Source: Streptomyces sp. DH12 (lineage in GTDB: Bacteria; Actinomycetota; Actinomycetes; Streptomycetales; Streptomycetaceae). Taken from it: a stretch of DNA of 64,000 nucleotides. The notes under the pieces are model-generated. The model did not search any database, had not been told where the DNA came from, and saw only the letters and a program-made list of their open reading frames with translations. The stretch is taken from contig NZ_JAHWGT010000004.1 of the NCBI RefSeq assembly GCF_020873895.1, forward strand, positions 124,001 to 188,000, written 5' to 3'. Below, piece by piece: positions 61,542 to 64,000 of this stretch. Position 1 is the first letter of the stretch. Every line of letters begins with the position of its first letter. Position numbers and translations under genes: made by a program.

Positions 61542-63497
61542 ATGACCATAATGCAGGCGATACGACCTGGACGGCCCGGACGGAGACGTGCCCGGTCGAC
61601 CGTGCTGGCCGTGGTGGCCATGGTGACGCTGGGGCTCACCACGACCGGTATGAGCCCGGCGCCGCAGGCGGCCCAGGGCAAGCCGCAGCGGGTGGACAGG
61701 GCCGCCCCGGTGGCTCCGCCGGTCACCGCGCCCGCGGAGACCACCCCGTTCCGGGTGCAGTCCGAAGAGCGCTGCGAGCCCACGCCGGCAGGCTCGAAGG
61801 AGCGCCGTGCCGGCGCCGTCGAGTCCTGTGTGACGATCACCCCGGCCCCGGCGCCCGCGAAGGCGCAGTACCGGGCGGCCGGTGCCGCAGCTACCGCCGC
61901 CGCCGGCAGCTGCGACATCACCAACCCCGGCAACTACGGCTACGAACGCTTCTCGTACTGCGTGACCGGCATCAACGTCATTTACATCCTCCGCGACAGC
62001 AGGGGCCTGGAGATCGGACGCGGCGTCCTGGAGGTCTCGACCGGCGCCGACCTGTCCCCGACCGCCACAACCTGGAGCGAGCAGGTCACCGTCAGGATGA
62101 CGGCCGCGTCCGGCGATGTGACCTCCCTGAACGCCAAGTTCAAGGCATCCTGTGACGCAGGGTGCACGGTCACCAAGTCCATGCCCTGGTACGTCGGCGC
62201 CATCTCGCTCGGCAAGACCCTCACCGGCAGCGTCACCTACTCCTCGCCCCGGACGACGGGTTCCTCCGCCTCCTTCCACACGTCCTACGCGATGTACGTG
62301 ACGTCTCCGGGTGCGACGGCGACCGACCCCAACGCGTCGTGGAAGAACGCGCGTCAGATCAGGTGCGACGACGCAGTCGGCGGCACTTCGGTGGCGGGCT
62401 GTGCCGTCCCCTCCGTCATGGCCGTCGTGCCGATGAAGGCGACGAGCGCGGACGCGGGCGGCGCCGTGGCCGCCTACGGCTGGGCCCAGAAGAACCTCAA
62501 CGGCGCCTGGGGGAAGAAGGGCAGCCCCCTTACCCGGTCGACAAGCGGCGTGGCCGCCCGTACCGCCAGCACGTGCGGTGGCTTCACCGCCGAGACGGAT
62601 CTCGTCGACGCCGACTCCTGCGGTGACTTCCCGTTCGGTGAGGCGAAGGAGGGCGGTGCTCCCGGCGCGCAGTGCGCCGAGGTGATCCCCAATCTCGGCA
62701 ACGGCGAATGGGACACGTACATCCTGAACAACGCCCATGCGCACGACCCCGCCGCACCCTGCGTTCAGGCCCATGTCACGCCCACCGAGAAGCAGTTCGC
62801 GGACACGCAGCTCGGCGACGGCTTCAGGGGCCAGCGGGTGATCGACGGTGACCGGTTCGAGCTGCCGATCTCGACGCCCGACACGACAGGGCAGGCCGAC
62901 TGCCTGGCCGCCCAAGCGCCGACCGGTTCGCTGCCCAACGGTGACGGCTGGTTCTGGAACACCACCGAGGCGGTTCCGCTCGTCAACAAGACCGTCCCGA
63001 CAAGCGGACCCGGACTGCGGCCGACCCGGGCGCAGGCGTGCCTGGGTCGGAATACCCGCGGCGGGACCGGAACCAGTAACCCCGTCACCGGCATGGAGGA
63101 TGCGGAGGCGTTCAAGATCGCGGCCGGTGTCACCTATTCGCAGGACCGGTGCCACCTCATCGCAAGAATCCTCGGCGGCCAGGGCACGAGTGAACGCACT
63201 CGCCGCAACCTCGTCCCTTGCTGGCATTCCGGGATGAACACGGGCACGCCCAGCATGCGGACGTTCGAGGACCAGACGCGGAACCTGATCAAGGGCCCTC
63301 TCGCCGCCTTCGGGGCGAACGACGCGGTCTTCTACGAGGTGACACCCGTCTACAAGGACGCAAGCAGCACCATCCCGCTGGGTGTCACGATGCACGCGAC
63401 GATACAACGGGCGAACGGGACAACCGAGGAACTGTTCCCCAACGTCTACGTCACCAACACCTACCAGAACACCGGGACGCTCAACCTCGGTAACTGA
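61542..63497 (+). CDS. secreted nuclease with two nuclease-like domains
   Basis: A 651-residue exported protein. Residues 1-45 are a long Sec signal (RPGRRRARS, then VLAVVAMVTLGL). Residues about 115-270 are an unknown beta-rich domain. Residues about 345-455 resemble NucA/NucB DNases (Cys360, GDFPF at 361-365, EGG at 370-372, and GQRVIDGDRFELPI), though the family's DEYPF reads GDFPF. Residues about 515-645 resemble non-specific DNA/RNA endonucleases of polymorphic toxins (DRCHLIARILGG with His538, NLVPCWHSGMN, FYEVTPVYKD). Outside the cell it could degrade nucleic acids of rivals. It follows the ALF gene by 144 bases and precedes the DUF1963-like gene by 29. Confidence 0.78.
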   Translation: MTIMQAIRPGRPGRRRARSTVLAVVAMVTLGLTTTGMSPAPQAAQGKPQRVDRAAPVAPPVTAPAETTPFRVQSEERCEPTPAGSKERRAGAVESCVTITPAPAPAKAQYRAAGAAATAAAGSCDITNPGNYGYERFSYCVTGINVIYILRDSRGLEIGRGVLEVSTGADLSPTATTWSEQVTVRMTAASGDVTSLNAKFKASCDAGCTVTKSMPWYVGAISLGKTLTGSVTYSSPRTTGSSASFHTSYAMYVTSPGATATDPNASWKNARQIRCDDAVGGTSVAGCAVPSVMAVVPMKATSADAGGAVAAYGWAQKNLNGAWGKKGSPLTRSTSGVAARTASTCGGFTAETDLVDADSCGDFPFGEAKEGGAPGAQCAEVIPNLGNGEWDTYILNNAHAHDPAAPCVQAHVTPTEKQFADTQLGDGFRGQRVIDGDRFELPISTPDTTGQADCLAAQAPTGSLPNGDGWFWNTTEAVPLVNKTVPTSGPGLRPTRAQACLGRNTRGGTGTSNPVTGMEDAEAFKIAAGVTYSQDRCHLIARILGGQGTSERTRRNLVPCWHSGMNTGTPSMRTFEDQTRNLIKGPLAAFGANDAVFYEVTPVYKDASSTIPLGVTMHATIQRANGTTEELFPNVYVTNTYQNTGTLNLGN

Positions 63498-63526
63498 TTC
63501 ACCAGTGCGCGCCAACGGGAGCCTGT

Positions 63527-64000
63527 ATGAGTCTCACCACCCCACCGCGGCCGTTCGACATCACCTCGCTCTTCCCTCAACTGGCCCCGCTGGCGCGCAC
63601 GGCGACCCGGCTGCACCCGCGCCCCGGGTCGCCGACGGTGCACGACAGCTCCGTCGGCGGGCCGCTGCTGTGGCCCGCCGGCGAGCCGTGGCCGTACTGC
63701 GACGAGCCGCACGACAGGCACGCGTCGCAGGCGGTCCACTCGCCGGACGATGTCCGGCTGCTCCGCCGCGATCTCGCCGCCGCGGAGGAGCGGCTGCGTC
63801 TCGACCCCGAGGCACCCGAGGTCACCCCGGAGGAACGGGAGAACTGGGAGCGGATCAAGGTGGGCCGCGCGTGGTTCGACGGCCCGATCCCCCTACTTCC
63901 CGTCGCCCAGCTCTACGCGCGTGACGTTCCCTTCACGTGTCCGCCCGACGCGGATCTCCTCCAGGTTCTGTGGTGCCCCTTCGACCACGCCGAACGCGCC
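63527..64000 (+). CDS. DUF1963/YwqG-like protein, candidate immunity protein (partial)
   Basis: 158 codons are visible before the window ends; no stop is reached. ATG 63527 has GGGAG six bases upstream. There is no signal peptide. The pattern LHPRPGSPTVHDSSVGGPLLW, PAGEPWPYC, IPLLPVAQLYARDVPF and LLQVLWCPFDH resembles the YwqG/DUF1963 fold, a group that includes toxin-immunity proteins. Cytoplasmic location and a 29-base gap to the secreted nuclease gene fit an immunity role, which is inferred and not shown. Confidence 0.6.
   Translation, partial: MSLTTPPRPFDITSLFPQLAPLARTATRLHPRPGSPTVHDSSVGGPLLWPAGEPWPYCDEPHDRHASQAVHSPDDVRLLRRDLAAAEERLRLDPEAPEVTPEERENWERIKVGRAWFDGPIPLLPVAQLYARDVPFTCPPDADLLQVLWCPFDHAERA

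Overview
The window is very GC-rich (roughly 70-75% by eye), with strong G/C at third codon positions, many GTG starts and 4-bp stop/start overlaps. Gene content (DmdR-type iron repressor, phosphosugar isomerase of the UPF0309 family, XRE-DUF397 pair, HelR with its rifamycin element, ALF-repeat protein) points to a Streptomyces chromosome. No tRNA, rRNA, integrase, IS element or CRISPR array was found.

Layout. 1-6 kb: start of an alpha/beta hydrolase, a DtxR/DmdR-type metal repressor, a SIS phosphosugar protein with a DasR-like site in its promoter, a PAS-GAF protein, a small structured-RNA locus, pdxH and a second citrate synthase. 6-15 kb: an acyl-CoA operon (DinB-like protein, AtuA-like protein, acyl-CoA carboxylase beta and alpha, acyl-CoA dehydrogenase, enoyl-CoA hydratase, TetR) headed by a palindrome. 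15-27 kb: EamA exporter, FAD/Fe-S oxidase, serC, a DUF4360 secreted protein, a DrrAB-like ABC exporter divergent from a TetR gene across two operators, small secreted or envelope proteins and an SGNH hydrolase. 28-31.2 kb: a lower-GC island with two unknown exported proteins. 31-39 kb: GNAT, atypical APH-like kinase, luciferase-like oxidoreductase, an epoxide hydrolase remnant, a crystallin/Ig-like protein, an XRE-DUF397 pair and a reductase.

39-57 kb: helR preceded by a small upstream ORF and an exact 19-bp rifamycin-associated element; a SigE-type sigma factor and its likely membrane partner separated by nine 17-bp repeats; a MurNAc recycling operon (regulator, etherase, PTS EIIBC) with two operator-like palindromes; an MFS exporter; a copper P-type ATPase with a CsoR-like site; cutC; and a second HelD-family ATPase. 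57-64 kb: a twin-arginine-exported ALF-repeat coiled-coil protein, a secreted protein combining NucA/NucB-like and non-specific-endonuclease-like domains, and a tightly linked cytoplasmic DUF1963-like protein cut by the window edge. This last block looks like a toxin/immunity locus and is the most promising candidate for an undescribed system.

Other points of interest are the compact 12-codon ORF plus three-way-junction RNA near 3.8 kb and the regulatory sites before helR, the SIS gene, the mur operon and the ABC/TetR pair. All calls are from reading the sequence; no database search was possible.
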